64,000 nt of DNA from Coix lacryma-jobi var. lacryma-jobi. Taxonomy: Eukaryota; Streptophyta; Magnoliopsida; Poales; Poaceae. Both the position numbers and the translations under genes were made by a program. Under the pieces are notes generated by a model, which made no database searches, was not told the origin of the DNA, and was given only the letters and a program-made list of their open reading frames with translations. Every line of letters starts with the position of its first letter. The first letter of the stretch is position 1. Location: the NCBI GenBank assembly GCA_009763385.1, contig CM019831.1, forward strand, positions 78,000,706 to 78,064,705, in the 5' to 3' direction. This document shows, one piece after another, positions 10,642-23,487 of the stretch.

Positions 10642-11448
10642 GGAACCATTATCACTTCGAATAGCTCGCATTGAGTTCATAGGGAACTCATTCTGAAGAC
10701 ACAAAATCAGATTGCGAGCAAAAGAGAAAGTCTCGATTTTCTCAGCTAAAAAGAAAACCCACGAATAGCTCGAAAAATCGTCAACCACCAACACATACCA
10801 CTTCCCACCAACCGAGCTCACCCGAGCCGGACCAACAAGGTCCATGTGCAAAAGCTCTCCAGGGCGCTTAGTCTTGACCTGAGTCACTGGATGGTGGGGA
10901 GCGGCAACCATCTTCCCATGTCTATAAGAATGGCAGACAAGATCCTTCTCCATGCATAACTTGGGCAATCCTCGGATTAAGCCAAGTGAGCTAAGCCTTG
11001 CAAGCAAGTCGAAACTCAGGTGACCAAGTCTTCTATGCCACTTCCAAAGATCAGAGGAGGAAGGTCCAGCCAAAAGACAACGAGAAATTCCAAATGACTC
11101 CGAGAAATTCGCATGAAAGACTTTCCCAAAGGGCGAAATCAAACATACAAGATTGCCCTGAGGATCTAAAATACGACTGAGATTCGGCTTAAAACGAATC
11201 TCATAGTCATCATCGAAAAGTTGCGAAACAGAAAGAAAGTTAAAATGCAAGTTAGAAACAAGAGCAACATCACGCAACACAAAGTGCTCATTAACTCGCA
11301 CCGACCCACGAGACAACACTTTACCTTTGCTATTGTCGCCGAAGGTGATAAACTCCTTTCCAGCAACTGGACTAAGACTAGAGAACCAATTGGCGTTTCC
11401 GGTCATGTGTCTTGAGCACCCGGAATCCACCAAGCAAACGTTCTCCAA
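10642..11448 (-). pseudogene. Element II protease, GAG-pre-integrase and start of integrase (cut)
   Basis: Begins a few codons after the gag stop and in the same frame. The copia protease motif DSGCSRHMTG is near residue 8. It is followed by the GAG-pre-integrase region (WHRRLGHLSF) and the integrase core up to IRSDNGS, where element I breaks it. Element III has the homologous, longer frame at 39970-41081. Reverse transcriptase and RNase H of this copy are outside the window. Confidence 0.85.
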
Positions 11449-11457
11449 TCGTTTTAC

Positions 11458-14054
11458 CTACATAAACGGTCCAACACTAGGGTGAGTAAAATTGTGTTGG
11501 GCCGGCTGCTCAAAAGAACGGTTAGTAGCAAAACCATTCCTAGCATGCCTACGGGGAAAGCGATCACCACGTCTAGGAAAACGTGGTCCTCTAAGGGAAG
11601 AGCGTCCATCCCGATACTCAAAATGCCGTGGGGGGTAACGCTTAACTACAAAGCCACCGCCACGAGGTCCATAGCCCACAACTACAGGCTCCCACCGGGC
11701 ACGTCCTCCTTGCGGCCTAGGCCTAGGAACTTGAGGCATTGGACCTCTAGGCCTAGCAGCACGCCTTTGAACATTCGGCACATCTACATCATGGAGAGGA
11801 TGGTACATGTCTGTGTTGTTCATCTCCCTGGCATGGCGCTCCTCTCTCTTGTGCCAAAAGCAAGACTCCCTCAAGTGTCCATCTCTCCCACAGTGCTCAC
11901 AATGGTACCTCACCGCTCTCATAGGGGGTTGTTGGTACTCACGGTAGTGGGTGTGGATCATTTGCCTTTTTGTGACATGAGCTCCTCTTGGATAGGTGGC
12001 ATAGTGTCTAGCTTGTTCTTGAGGTGGTTTGGTTTTGGAGCCCATGTCTATTTCTTGGGTGGAGCTCTCAGTGGTTCAACAAACACTCCATCTTTGGTGT
12101 TAGGCTTGAGAGGCTCTTTGGGTGGAATCTTAGTAAGTTTGGGAGTAGTGGTGGAGTTGGGCTTCTCACTTGGGTTAAGATCACTCGACTCTCCAATCTT
12201 ATCAAAAGACGAAGCACACTCAACACCCTGAGCAAAACCTACACCAGGACCTCCAGCAGCACGCTTGAATTGGGCAATCATCATCCCAAGCTGCGGCTCA
12301 CCACTAGACACCCATGACAAGATGGTCCGAAGGTATGTGTTTTCTTCCTCGATTTGCATCTTGTCATGCTTCACATTGGCAATCTCCATCTCCAAACCCT
12401 CGCACAAGGCGCACCTAGACACACAAGTGCTACCCGAGCTGGCCTTCTCAAGAGACACAATCTTGGCATCCTTCTCTGCCAACTCAGATTGCAAGCCTGC
12501 ACAAGACTTGCACGCACCCAACAACATGGGTCTTGCCCGGAGCTCCTCCACCTCTCCAACCAAAGCAGCATACTTACCTCTCAAAGTGAGATGGTCAGTT
12601 ATGTGCTTGGTGCACATCTCACACTCATCCTCCTCTATCATGACAACGGTGGACTTGACAGACTCAAGTTCCTTCACCGTATCCTCGCACTTCTGTCTAA
12701 ACTCCTTCCACTCTCTAGCAGCACGCCTAAGCAGCTTATCATGACTAAGAAGGGCGGTAGTAAGTTTCTCGACCTCAACAGAAAGCTCGTCAGGGGTCTG
12801 AGATACCTGGGAGGTGTCGTCGTCGTCATCGTCGTTCTGAGGGATCTCCTCCAGCTGACTGTCGACCTCCTTGCCGAGGGCCATGGTGCAAAAACCCTCG
12901 TTGTCGGCGAAGAAGCAGAGGCCGTTCAGCTTGTCCTCGATCTTCTTCTTCTTCTCGGACTCGTCATCTCTTGATGCAGCGGAGTCGTCATCCGAGTCGT
13001 CGACGTCGCTGAGCGTGGCGAAGAAAGCACGCTGCTCGGCCTGGGCTTTCTCCATGTACTTCTTCTTGATGTACACCTTGTTGAAGCCGCCCTTCCGCTT
13101 GTGCTTGGGAGGAACGTGCTTCTCCTTGTGCCAGCCGAAGTCATACTTGTGGCCACGATCGCCCTTGCCCGCCACTTGCTTGTTCTTCTTTGGGCAGTTG
13201 GCGATGAAGTGGTCTGGATCACCACACTCGAAACACCCAGCGCGTCCTCCTCCACGACGTCGGTTCATGCGGTTGTTGTGGAACCGCGGGAACCGGTTGG
13301 CAAGTAAAGCCAACTCATCGTCTCCCATGAACTCCAGCTACTCCTCTGTGATAGATAGAAGAGAAGACAAAGCAAAACCACCAGAGGGGTTAGCAGAAGA
13401 GACAGAAAGCAAAGCCATCGATGAGCCAGAAGGATTTTCACAAGAAGCCCTCGTCATGGCATCAATCTCACTGGACTTGAGCATACTAAAGAGCTCATCG
13501 CACGTGAGAGTCTCATAGTTAGGCGATTCGATGATCGCCTGAACCTTGGAGTCCCACACCGACCGATCGAGAGTGTGTAAAAGCTTGAGAGCCCTCTCAT
13601 GATCGTCGAAAGGCAACAGCTCCTTGTTAGCCCTCATCCTGTTGAAAATAACCTGAAAGCGAGTGAATAAACTTTCTATGCTCTCGCCAGGAATGTATCG
13701 AAAGTTCTCATACTCTCACTTGTGCGACTCGTAGAGACGGGTTTTGACTTGAGTGGTTCCCTCATGGAAATGCATGAGGGTAGCCCAAATCTCCTGAGCC
13801 GTGGCGAGATGAGAAACGCGATCAAACTTCGTCATGCTCAAACATGAGAAAAGAGCATTACAGGCTCGGCTATTGGCATCATGCTCATCGATCTGATGCT
13901 GAGTCACATGAGCAGCCAAGATCACATAATCAGCAGAGTTGCAGATATCCCAAATGGAAGCACCAATACTCTGAAGATAGGCCGACATACGTATCTTCCA
14001 ATACGCATAGTTCGTCCCATCGAAAAACGGCGGTTTGCCCACGCCGGGATCCAT
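11458..14054 (-). pseudogene. Element II Gag (degraded)
   Basis: Starts at Met 14054 (MDPGVGKPPFFDG), about 50 bases from the primer site. It has the copia Gag N-terminal region, a CFECGDPDHFIANC zinc knuckle near 13240, an acidic stretch, CxxC-containing coiled coil, and a second knuckle CEHCGRDGHLRESC near 11900. Breaks: TGA at 13716-13718 where element III has CGA, TAG at 13338-13340 where III has CAG, a TAG at 12048-12050, and a frameshift near 11970 where one base of GGTG is missing relative to III. The last stop, TAG 11458-11460, is followed in frame by protease. Confidence 0.85.
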
Positions 14055-14103
14055 GTCGCCTTCGGTGGATCTGGAACCAGCTAAGGTGGAAGATCCTTAA
14101 CCC

Positions 14104-14115
14104 GCTCTGATACCA
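14104..14115 (-). other. Primer binding site of element II
   Basis: Minus strand TGGTATCAGAGC, the standard plant initiator-Met tRNA complement, two bases inside the 5' LTR. Confidence 0.9.
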
Positions 14116-14117
14116 AT

Positions 14118-16052
14118 TGAAGGACCAAAAGTGCAAAAGCAAGGCGGCCAGAGGGGGGTGAATGGGAGCCTCAAATTTCTTCTCAGAAACTTTTAGCCTC
14201 TGTCTCTAAAATCAACCCCAAGAGCAAACCTAGAGCTCGATAGAGTCCGCGACCCTAGATGTAGGGTGGATGCTTCCAAGAAGCACAGCGGGACAGTACA
14301 CGACTCTAGAAACCCAACACAAAAACCTAAAACCAAATCTGAAGTCAGACGAACAAACTGCGAACAAAACAGTGCAGAAGATCCTGCATCAGACGCTGGC
14401 CAGCGTCCGATGGTCAAGCACCGGACGCATCCGATGCGAAAAGACCCTGTCTGGAACCTTACTGGACTGTCATCGGACGTTGGCTACAGTGAACCTTCAC
14501 CGTTCGATGCCTAACCCCAGGACGTGTCCGATGCCAACAGACGCTCTGATGGTCAGCGTCTGATGCTCTTTCAAAAATGCAGACTTTTGACACGTGGCAC
14601 CTGCGCATCCGGCGTCAAGAACACAACATCCGATGCCCCCGACTGGAGCGTCTGATGCCCTCGAAACTGCACAGTTCTTCCACAGATTCAACCCGATCTC
14701 CTCCGAATCAAAATCTATAAGGCTTAGACTTGGTATGAGGAGTTCCAAGGTGGTTAGTGAGCTACCCCTAAGAGATCATGGCTCAAACCTAACTCCAAAT
14801 CGGTGAATCGGAAGAATTCGGGGCAAAGGAGATAAAATCCGATTCGAAACGAAAATTGATCGATCTACTAGCTCGTGAGGTTAGAAGTGAATTCCTTCGG
14901 TGGAAAGATGCGCCTCACGATCTAGAACAACTCAGTTCAAACGAAATCGAAAATCATTCCTCGGATTGGGAGAACGAAGCAAATCACCGAGAGAATGAAA
15001 AGCAAAATGCGAATAACACAACTCAAAACGCGAATTGATCTCGAATTACAGCCGAAACTTCTCCACACGAGAAGACAACGAGATTACGGTCTTGTTTACT
15101 CAAAAAGCAAATACACAGAGGTATTGTTCACCGTCTCTGCGGATCTCAGTAGCTACAGCAGGGATTGGGAAGCAGGAAACCCTAGAATGAAAATAGCAAT
15201 GACTGAGATGGTTTGGGAGGTGGGTGTCTCCCCCTTTTTATCCTAATCTAGTTCCCACTCTACCCCTAACTAATTACAGAGCGACCCAGCTAAACCCTAG
15301 GGTTATTCTGGACCAACTCGAAGTAGATGCTGATCCGACAGCCACGTCTGCACAACTGGTAGCGTTGCCTCGATGCAACCTCACCGATTGCCGCCACGTG
15401 CCGCCACTGCTCTGCTCGTCCTTTTCACGGACCTCGCCCACGGTTTTGAGGCCCAAACCGGGAAACCAGCCTTCACGACCAACCCCCGGTTTTGAGGCCC
15501 ACACCGGGAAACCAGCCGTCCATCGCCTGAGTTTTGTGGCCCAAACTCAGAAACCCGCCAGCGCCCAGGTTTTGGGGCCCAAACCTAGAAACCGTCCTCA
15601 GCCCGAGTTTTTTGGCCCAAACTCGGCAAACCCGTAGCACCCAGGTTTTGTGGCCCAAACCTGGAAACCGTCCACCAGTGGTTTTTTTGTGGCTCAACCA
15701 CCAAACCGAGCCGTAGATGGGATGCACCGCCCGTGCACCCCGTCCACTGACACATGTCCCCAGGTCCTCGACCCGAGCAACACTGTGCCCCGCAAGTCTC
15801 CGCTCGTCGTTGTCCCAGGCTATAAGCCACCACAGCTGATCCTCAGGCTACTGGTCCCTCAGTCCAAGCCTCATGTCCGCTCTTCACCGCTCCCGGTCCA
15901 TCGGCACGGCACGTCTCTACTTGACCTTCACCTTGCCTTCGATCACTGTATCCGTGCTCGACACCTGCACAACAAAAGCCAAAGAACATGAGCATCAAAC
16001 CAGTTGACAATCACTCATCACTCAAGATCCGACATACACCCATGTATCCGCA
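14118..16052 (-). repeat. 5' LTR of element II
   Basis: Plus-strand ends TGAAGGACC and TATCCGCA match the LTRs of element III and the solo LTR, but it is shorter (1,935 bp) and its central palindromes use a different core, CGGACGCATCCG-like with CATCGGACG, at 14385-14660. The hairpin array has seven units at 15439-15702. A TATA-like GATAAAAAG on the minus strand lies near 15233-15243. Confidence 0.85.
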
Positions 16053-17104
16053 GGAAAACATGAAAAACACTCCTTGTGGTACTTGTGATCGCCTCATGTT
16101 TGAGAATGAGGTTTTTGCCAAAAGATGCAAGAGTCTTTGTGCTAAGTCTTTCACGCATTTCTTGCAACTCCGATGTTGATATTTCTAAGTTTGCATCTTT
16201 GCAACCGGAGTTGAGTTCTTGTGTTGCGCGTGAGTCTTTTGACTGTAGCACTTGTGCCAAGGTTTTGGATAGCTCTTCCATAGCTAGTCCTAACCTTGTT
16301 GTTTCTTCGAGTGATATCCAACAGATTTCTCATGGCAAGGGTGCTTCTCACATTTTTGGAACACGAGTTCCAAATCAGACATTTCATTGCACCTTTTGCA
16401 AGAAAGATGGACATTCATTCAATTTTTTATTTCGCCGTGTCAAACACGAGCGACTTATTCGAGCGAAGGCTTTTAGGAAGCCACATAGCCTTTCCCATGG
16501 CACTTGTGCTCCTAGTGTTGGCACCAAGTTGGATGTTGATGCTTCTTGTTCTAAGTCCCAAGGGACTTCTCACTTGTTGGAAAATGGTGTGCCTTCCGAT
16601 AGGCCTTTGTACCATTGCTCTTTTTGTGAGAAAGATGGGCATCAAGAAAGCTTTTGCTATCGGCATGGCAAACACTTCTGCCAAGCTCGCTGTTCTAGGA
16701 AGATGGTGGTTCATAGTCTTTCTCATGGCATGAATGCTTGTGCTCCTAGTAAGAAGTCCCTCTTTGTTGATGGGTCTTATGACTCCTTTCTAGTGGGTTG
16801 GGTCATGGTCATGGACATGCTTTGAGTGCTTCTTGTGTTGGTCCATGTCATGCTTCTCAAAAAACCTTGGGAGATGTTTGCCTCTTTTCCCGTGGTATGA
16901 CTCGTTCTTCTCCTCGAGTTGTCCTTTTGAGGAATGTTTCCATGGAGGTTTCAATTGCATTTGAACCAACATTTGCATCATGCTAACCTACATGATAAGT
17001 TGAGTGCTCCTTTGAGATGTGTGACCAAGTCTTGGGTTCCCAAGTACATGCTTGCTAACCCTTCGGGATCCAAGACTCGGGTTGCTTTGTCCTCTTGTGT
17101 GTAG
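16053..17104 (+). pseudogene. Element 0 Gag, C-terminal half (frameshifted)
   Basis: Homologous to 5993-7080 of element I. It opens in the CGTCDRLMFENEV segment, then carries the zinc knuckle CTFCKKDGHSFNF, whose last Cys is replaced (FLF instead of FCF), and an intact CSFCEKDGHQESFC. A five-base deletion near 16152 shifts the frame, and two more shifts occur near 16790 and 16945. The frame ends SSCV then TAG at 17102-17104, as in element I. The N-terminal half lies beyond element II, outside the window. Confidence 0.8.
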
Positions 17105-17551
17105 ATACGAGGATGTGGGGTGGAGAACATGTGCTTGATGAAACTTGGTCTTTTAGATGTGATCAAGTTTTTGATGGTTCTCTACATCCCATTTAGGATT
17201 GCCTCCAAAGAGGCTTTTGCAGTTTGGTGAGCTTTCTTTTACACTCATAACTTGTACATTCATGGTCTATTTCTTGTGGTATGAGATGGTCTTTCATATG
17301 CTCACTTGTATAGTTCTTGCATATAAATTTTCTTTTGTATCATGTTTTGATGTAGTCTAGCATGTGTTACACTGTATACTATGTGTCATGTTAGCTTTCT
17401 GTACAGTCTGGTGGATTAGCCACTTTTGAGGTGCTAGTTTTGGTTAGCTAGATGTACCCTGTTGACATGTTTAGTTTGAGCACTAGCCTTTCACACTTGT
17501 ATCATGTTACATGCTTTTGGATCTATTGCTATCATTATCTTGCATTGTAGC
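17105..17551 (+). other. Non-coding 3' part of element 0, left piece
   Basis: No gene. It matches the reverse complement of about 5450-5990 of element I, ending at the GTAGC (17547-17551) that precedes element IV. Confidence 0.75.
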
Positions 17552-17979
17552 TGACGGACCAGGATGTCAGAGATATCATCAGAAGATGAGTACTTGAATT
17601 AATCCTGGATGGCACGGGAGATCCGAAGACTTGATACAAAGTGTATTTGAAATAGGACTCTCGATGTAACTTAGTCGAGTTCTTAAAGGAAGTCTTGTAA
17701 TTAGAATAGGACTCCTTTGATGTAACCGACTAAGACTCGGTCTGCGCTTAGCTTCATCCGGATATATAAGGAGGAGCGGGGGTCGGCTTCTATCATTGAA
17801 TCTTGAATCATAACACAAGGCACAAGTCGCACTGGACGTAAGGTATTACGCTATTTAGCAGCCTAAACCAGTATAAATCGCTGTCCCTGTGTACTCGCCG
17901 AGTTCTACGAACGCCGATCCCCACCGAACAAATCGTCTGAGATCCCTCAAGATGAGTTGCCGGTTAACAAACACTGACA
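17552..17979 (+). repeat. 5' LTR of element IV
   Basis: TGACGGACCAGG to CACTGACA, with a TATATAAGG promoter motif at about 17763-17771. Confidence 0.92.
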
Positions 17980-17981
17980 GC

Positions 17982-17999
17982 TGGCGCGCCAGGTAGGGG
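17982..17999 (+). other. Primer binding site of element IV
   Basis: TGGCGCGCCAGGTAGGGG begins two bases after the 5' LTR, in the right place for a minus-strand primer site. It is not the Met-tRNA type used by the other elements; I do not assign the tRNA. Confidence 0.75.
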
Positions 18000-18043
18000 C
18001 TCTCGGCGATTCAACGATCAAGAGCTCGACGAACCACATCAAC

Positions 18044-20062
18044 ATGTTCTCGGCGGGATCAATTTTTGTTTTTGGCTCTTGGACTTGCATCGCAGATGAT
18101 CAAGGGAAGCTACATCAACAACTTCACGCTGAATCAGAAGCACAAGCCACGCTAAAGATGGATCATCTCACCCAGAATCTAGCAAACCTCGCAATCCAAG
18201 ACCCGCAAGATCTTGAAGGCCAAGCCGAAGCATCCGACTCCTACTCATATTTGAACTCTGAGACCAGAAAGGACTCGGATACCACTCAGTGCATCACCTT
18301 CGGACTACGGAACCTGGCTGAAAGCTTCCAAGACTTGGTTGATGCAAAGTTCAAAGAGTTTCAATAGATCCCCTTGATCGGGGCCCAATGGGGACTCGTT
18401 TTCAGCTCAACTGAGGAAGGCAACATTGTCCATTGGCCAACACAACCAGCTCCGGCTAGGCTGGTTGGCACAATCGACCAGCAACTTCCTTTCCAATATG
18501 GACATCAGCTTCCCTCTAAGGAACATGGCACTTCAACAGAGCTAAACTCTAGTGCCTCTACTAAAGGGTCAGTTACACCGGGATCAACAAACAAAGGCTT
18601 CACTCGGGAGGTCTTTATGGCAGGACACTAGTCATCTCTACGACCTCCAACTCCTCCAGATGTCCTCCGAGATGACAAAACCTTGAGTATGATATCCGAT
18701 AACGACCCGGAAGGACACGGAGAAACCGAGTCAATGAAGGCAGAAAGAATATGAAGAAATTAGGCCAAAGATGCTCGCAGAAGACGGGCAACTCATCGAA
18801 AGGAGGCCATGGAACGCTACCAAGTACGGCTTGAGGAATATAACACCCGCAGACATTTGGAAGATGAAGCCGAGCACCAAGCTCATCGAGACAGGGATCA
18901 GGAAATTCAGTCCCACGAGGATCACGATCGACGATGAGTTGACTGCTCGCGCAACCTCGAGCCTCAATTTATGAGGGTAGCTAGTCACAAAGTGTACCAG
19001 ACACCATACCAAAACATCTCGGCCTTAGCCACGGAGTTGGGAGCCAAGGACAACCGCACCGCTGATGAAGAACGACGGTTGATCATGCTTCAGACTACCG
19101 CGTTAGAGCTCAGAGGTCGAAACCTTGAGTCCTTAGCTGACGAACAAGCTTCATCCCACCCCAGTCAAAGGCTCGGCCGGGCTCCAGCAAGGAGTCGCCT
19201 GGGCAACCGAGTACCTGATCAAGCTGAAGGAGGAGCCGAATCATCATACCGAGGAGTCGCAATCGTAGCATGTGACGTCGTCGATCGCTTCCCCTGCTTC
19301 TCCCAGAGGCTCCGAGCAGTCCCATTTCCACAGAAATTCAAACCCGAGAACTACTCGAAATACGATGGGAAGACAGAACCTAAGCGGTGGCTCAGGCTGT
19401 ATGCGCAAGCAGTCGAGTTAGCAGGGGGAAGCAACGATGTCAAAGCATTTTTTCTCCCCATGGCTCTAGAAACAATGCCACTTGCATGGTTCGACAGGCT
19501 TAGACCCGAGTCCATTGACTCCTCGGAACAACTCCATCGTATCTTCATAGAGAACTTTGTGGGTGTCCCCGAGAGATCAGATCCCCGGACTATGCTCAGG
19601 ACTTGCAAGCAGCAGAAAAACGAGACAATGCGAGAGTACTACAGACGCTTCTCAGAAATTCACTCCATAGTGTCTGACATAACAGATAGAGAGGTAATCG
19701 ACCTTTTTGGCAATGGCATTTCCGAAAGGTACAATTATAAGGACTTCATAAAGCATGACCCAACCACCACTGACGAGTTTCATCGGGCAGTAAATTCCAT
19801 GATGGCGATAGAAGAACGCACACAGGAATGCTTTCCCGAAAGAAACACGCAAGGTGATCGAGGCAACATTCAGAGAAGCAACCAGGCACCTCAGCAAAAC
19901 ACCCGCAAGAGAACAGGGGACAACACTATTGCAGCTATGGAGCCTCAGAAGAAGGGAAACAAGCCATCCACCTTCGACTACTTACTTGACGGACCATGCC
20001 CTTTCCATCCAAAGGAGGACATCAGGCTAGGCATTGTCGACAGCTCAAGGAGCGAGGCTTGA
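18044..20062 (+). pseudogene. Element IV Gag (several in-frame stops)
   Basis: One frame from Met 18044 to 20062, broken by stops at 18365-18367 and 18629-18631 and at least three more between 18750 and 18940. The longest open part (18971-20062, 363 residues) holds the gypsy Gag core: a KFKPENYSKYDGKTEPKRWL segment, then the helical region ending near the basic, Gln-rich tail. A CPFHP stretch near 20000 probably began a zinc-binding region, but the frame is lost there and continues in the next frame. Confidence 0.8.
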
Positions 20063-23000
20063 ACTCTGACTTCAATAGAAACAAGAAAGATAAGGGGAAG
20101 AAAGTAGCTGAAGACCCTCCGCAAGACGTAGGCAGTTTCCAACACGCCAAAGGAACCATCAATGTGATATTCGGAGGAGTAACAACCAGTGACAGCAAGC
20201 GCTTGCAAAAGCTCTGTCTACGGGAAATTATGTCTACCGAACCGGCTACCCCCAGATACCTCGATTGGTCTGAGCATCCAATCAATTTCTCCCGAGCAGA
20301 CCAATGGACCAACGACTCCAACATAGGGCACTACCCACTGGTCTTGGATCCTACGGTCGCCGGGTTCAAATTGGGGAGAGTACTCATAGACGGAGGAGCA
20401 AGACTCAATGTCATCTTTGCAAATACCCTATGCAAGATGAACCTGGACCTTGCAACTCAGCTCACACCATCAAGTGCCCCCTTTTATGGCATAATACTCG
20501 GAAAGGCGGCTGTACCACTCAGAAGGATCATACTACGTGTCACTTTTGGCACTCAGCTCAACTATTGGACTGAGTACATTAGTTTCGAGGTAGTCGACTT
20601 CGAATCGTCATACAATGCCATATTTGGACGACCAGCTATTGGCAAATTTATGGCAGTACCTCACTATCCATACCTTCTGTTGAAGATATCGGGTCCCAAA
20701 GGTATTTTAACCTTTAGGGGTGACTTGAAGCGGTCATTCGACTGTGACACAGAGGCTGTCCAAATCGCCGAAAAAGCTCAACTTGCCCTAGAGGTACAGG
20801 AACTTGCACAGATGGTACACAGCACCAAGCCTGGAGACTCAGAAATCCCAACTAAGAAGGCGGGCGCTATTCAACCATCAGCAGAAGTTACAACAAAAAC
20901 TATTGACCTGGAAACTGGTGACCCATCAAAGTCGGCGGTCATCAGTGCTCACCTATCTGAAGAATAGGAACTCGCGCTCACCAGGTTCCTGAGAGCAAAC
21001 AAAGATATATTTGCTTGGAAGCTGGCTGACATGCCAGGAGTCCCAAGGAACCTGGCTGAGCACAAATTGGAATTAAAGGAGGGCTCTAGACCCATCAAGC
21101 AAAGACTACGACGATTCTCTCCGGAGAAGAAAGAGGCAATCAAGAAGGAGATAGCTAAACTACTCGCGGCCGGGTTCATCAAAGAAATCCTCCACCCCGA
21201 GTGGTTAGCTAATCCGGTATTGGTAAAAAAGAAGAACTCTGCCGAGTGGCGCATGTGTGTTGACTACACAGACCTCAACAAGCACTGTCCAAAGGATCCC
21301 TTTGGGTTACCAAGGATAGATCAAATAGTTGATGCCACGGTAGGTTCCGCTCTTTTGTCCTTTCTAGATTGTTATTCCGGGTACCATCAGATTGCTCTCA
21401 AGGAAGAAGACCAACCCAAGACATCGTTTATAACTCCCTTCGGCGCCTACTGTTATAAAATCATGTCCTTTGGGCTAAAGAATGCAGGGGCCACTTACCA
21501 GCGTGTTATCCAAGATTGTTTGGGCGACCAAATTGGTCGCAACGCGGAAGCTTATGTCGATGATGTGGTCATAAAGACAAGGGACCCGACTACCCTCATC
21601 TCAGACCTGGAGGAAACCTTTACCAGACTACGCGCATACTAATGGAGGCTCAACCCCACAAAGTGTGTTTTCGGAGTACCCTCAGGATAGTTACTCGGAT
21701 TCCTTGTTAGCTATCGAGGCATCGAGGCTAGTCAAAAGCAGATCACAGCTATCATCAATATGAAGCCACCTACTTCAGTCAGGGATGTTCAGAAGCTCAC
21801 CGGGTGTATGGCGGCGCTCAACCGATTTATCTCACGGCTAGGAGAAAAGGGATTACCTTTCTTCAAATTACTTAAGGCCGGCGATAGATTTCAGTGGACG
21901 GTAGAAGCAGATAGGGCCTTCGAGCAGCTCAAAGGATACCTCACCAATTTACCTATACTGACGCCGCCAGAACCCAGGGAGCCGATGATGCTCTATATTG
22001 CAGCTACCACACACGTTGTGACCACAACAATTGTAGTGGAGCGCGAGGATGACAAGCACATCTTTCACACCCAGCAACCGGTATACTACATCAGCGAGGT
22101 ACTCTCCGACTCAAAGGTCAGGTACCCGCAAGTACAGAAACTACTCTACGCTCTACTTATATCTTCAAGAAAGCTACAACACTACTTTGAAGCTCATGAG
22201 ATCACAGTTGTTATGAATTTTCCATTAGGAGAAATCCTCCACAACCGTGATGCTACCGGGAGAATTTCCAAGTGGGCAGTCGAGTTGGGAGCACTCAACA
22301 TCAAGTTCACTCCAAGGAAAGCAATCAAGTCATAGGCTCTAGCTGATTTCATTGTCGAATGGACAGAAATACAGCAGATTCAAGACAACTCTATTCCTGA
22401 GCATTGGAAGATATACTTTGATGGGTCCTTAAAACTTTGTGGAGCAGGCACCGGTGTGCTACTCGTATCACCTGCTGGAGAGCAGCTCAAGTATGTCCTA
22501 CAGATAATGTGGCCCGCTACCAACAATGAAGCAGAATATGAAGCGCTATTACACAGACTCAAGCTAGCAGTCACACTGGGCATCAAGCGACTCCTAGTCT
22601 ATGGTGACTCTTCCATGGTAATTCACCAAGTTAACAAGGACTGGGATTGCACCAAGGAAACAATGAACGCCTATTGCGCTGAAGTCCGCAAACTAGAAAA
22701 ACAGTTCTCACGGTTAGAACTCATCCATATTACCTGGGATCTTAACGTCGCAACAGACATCCTAGCAAAACTGGGATACGACAGAGCTCTAGTTCCCAGC
22801 GGTACCTTCATACATGAACTATCCAAACCTTCAATCCAAGAGAAGGATGAGGTTGATCCTGCACCCTCCGCTCAGATTCTAACTCTAGCACCCGACTGGA
22901 CACAAGTTTTTATTGACTACTTCAAGGAGCATAAACTGCCTAGTGATAAAACTATTATAGAGCAGGTCACCAGACGTAGCAAAAACTATGTTTTAGTTGG

Positions 23001-23487
23001 GGACATGCTATATCGACGCGGTGCCTCATCAGGAATCCTCCTCAAGTGCATCTCACCAGAAGAAGGCAAAGAAATCCTCAATGAGGTTCACTCCGGGTGT
23101 TGCGGCAACCATGCAGCATCAAGGACATTAGTCGGAAAGATCTTCAGATCATGGTACTATTGGCCCTCAGCCTTGAAAGATGCAGAAGGCTTAGCCCGTC
23201 ATTGTCAATCATGCCAGTTCTTCGCCAAACAGCAGCATGTACCTGCACATGAGCTGATCTGTATTCCCCCGTCATGGCCTTTCTCATGTTGGGGACTCGA
23301 CATGGTGGGTCCTCTTAAGCGGATTCGAGTACATCTACGTCGCAATCGAGTCCCCAACAAAGCATATGCTATAAATCTAACTCAGGGCAAATGTACTTTC
23401 TCCTCGGATATTAATAAAGTTTGGATTTCATCACAAAGCAAGAGCTTTAAGAGTTGTCCTTCTTTTACACTTTATTACGACTACTAA
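19996..23487 (+). pseudogene. Element IV Pol: protease, RT, two RNase H regions, truncated integrase
   Basis: A single frame with stops at 20965-20967, 21640-21642, 21688-21690 and 22333-22335. In order: protease with VLIDGGARLNVIFA near 20385 (DGGS is more usual in this lineage); reverse transcriptase from about 21030 with EAYVDDVVIK near 21550; a first RNase H region around 21900-22330; a second, archaeal-type RNase H around 22400-22780 (YFDGS, NNEAEYEAL, YGDS); and the integrase HHCC zinc region (HCQSCQFF near 23205). The frame reaches GLDMVGPL near 23300, then leaves integrase homology, so the rest of the catalytic core is deleted. This copy could not integrate itself. Confidence 0.85.

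Larger units (their letters stand above)
10642..16052 (-). mobile_element. Element II: SIRE/Maximus-type copia retrotransposon, 5' part
   Basis: Minus-strand element with 5' LTR 14118-16052, primer site 14104-14115, gag, protease and the start of integrase. Element I interrupts it at 10642, so the rest of pol and its 3' LTR lie left of the window. Its own insertion target is the gag of element 0: the base after the LTR, 16053, resumes element 0 coding sequence, with GGAAA (16053-16057) as the probable duplication. Confidence 0.85.
16053..17551 (+). mobile_element. Element 0: fragment of the element I family, plus strand
   Basis: Plus-strand copy of the gag and downstream region of the element I family, cut on the left by element II and on the right by element IV. 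It resumes at 57704 after removal of IV and one copy of the duplicated GTAGC. It is the oldest layer in the window. Confidence 0.85.

Noticed and set aside
11482..12317. Long plus-strand frames opposite element II gag, and 41099-42887 opposite element III gag
   Set aside because: Antisense shadows of minus-strand Gag; no recognisable domain.
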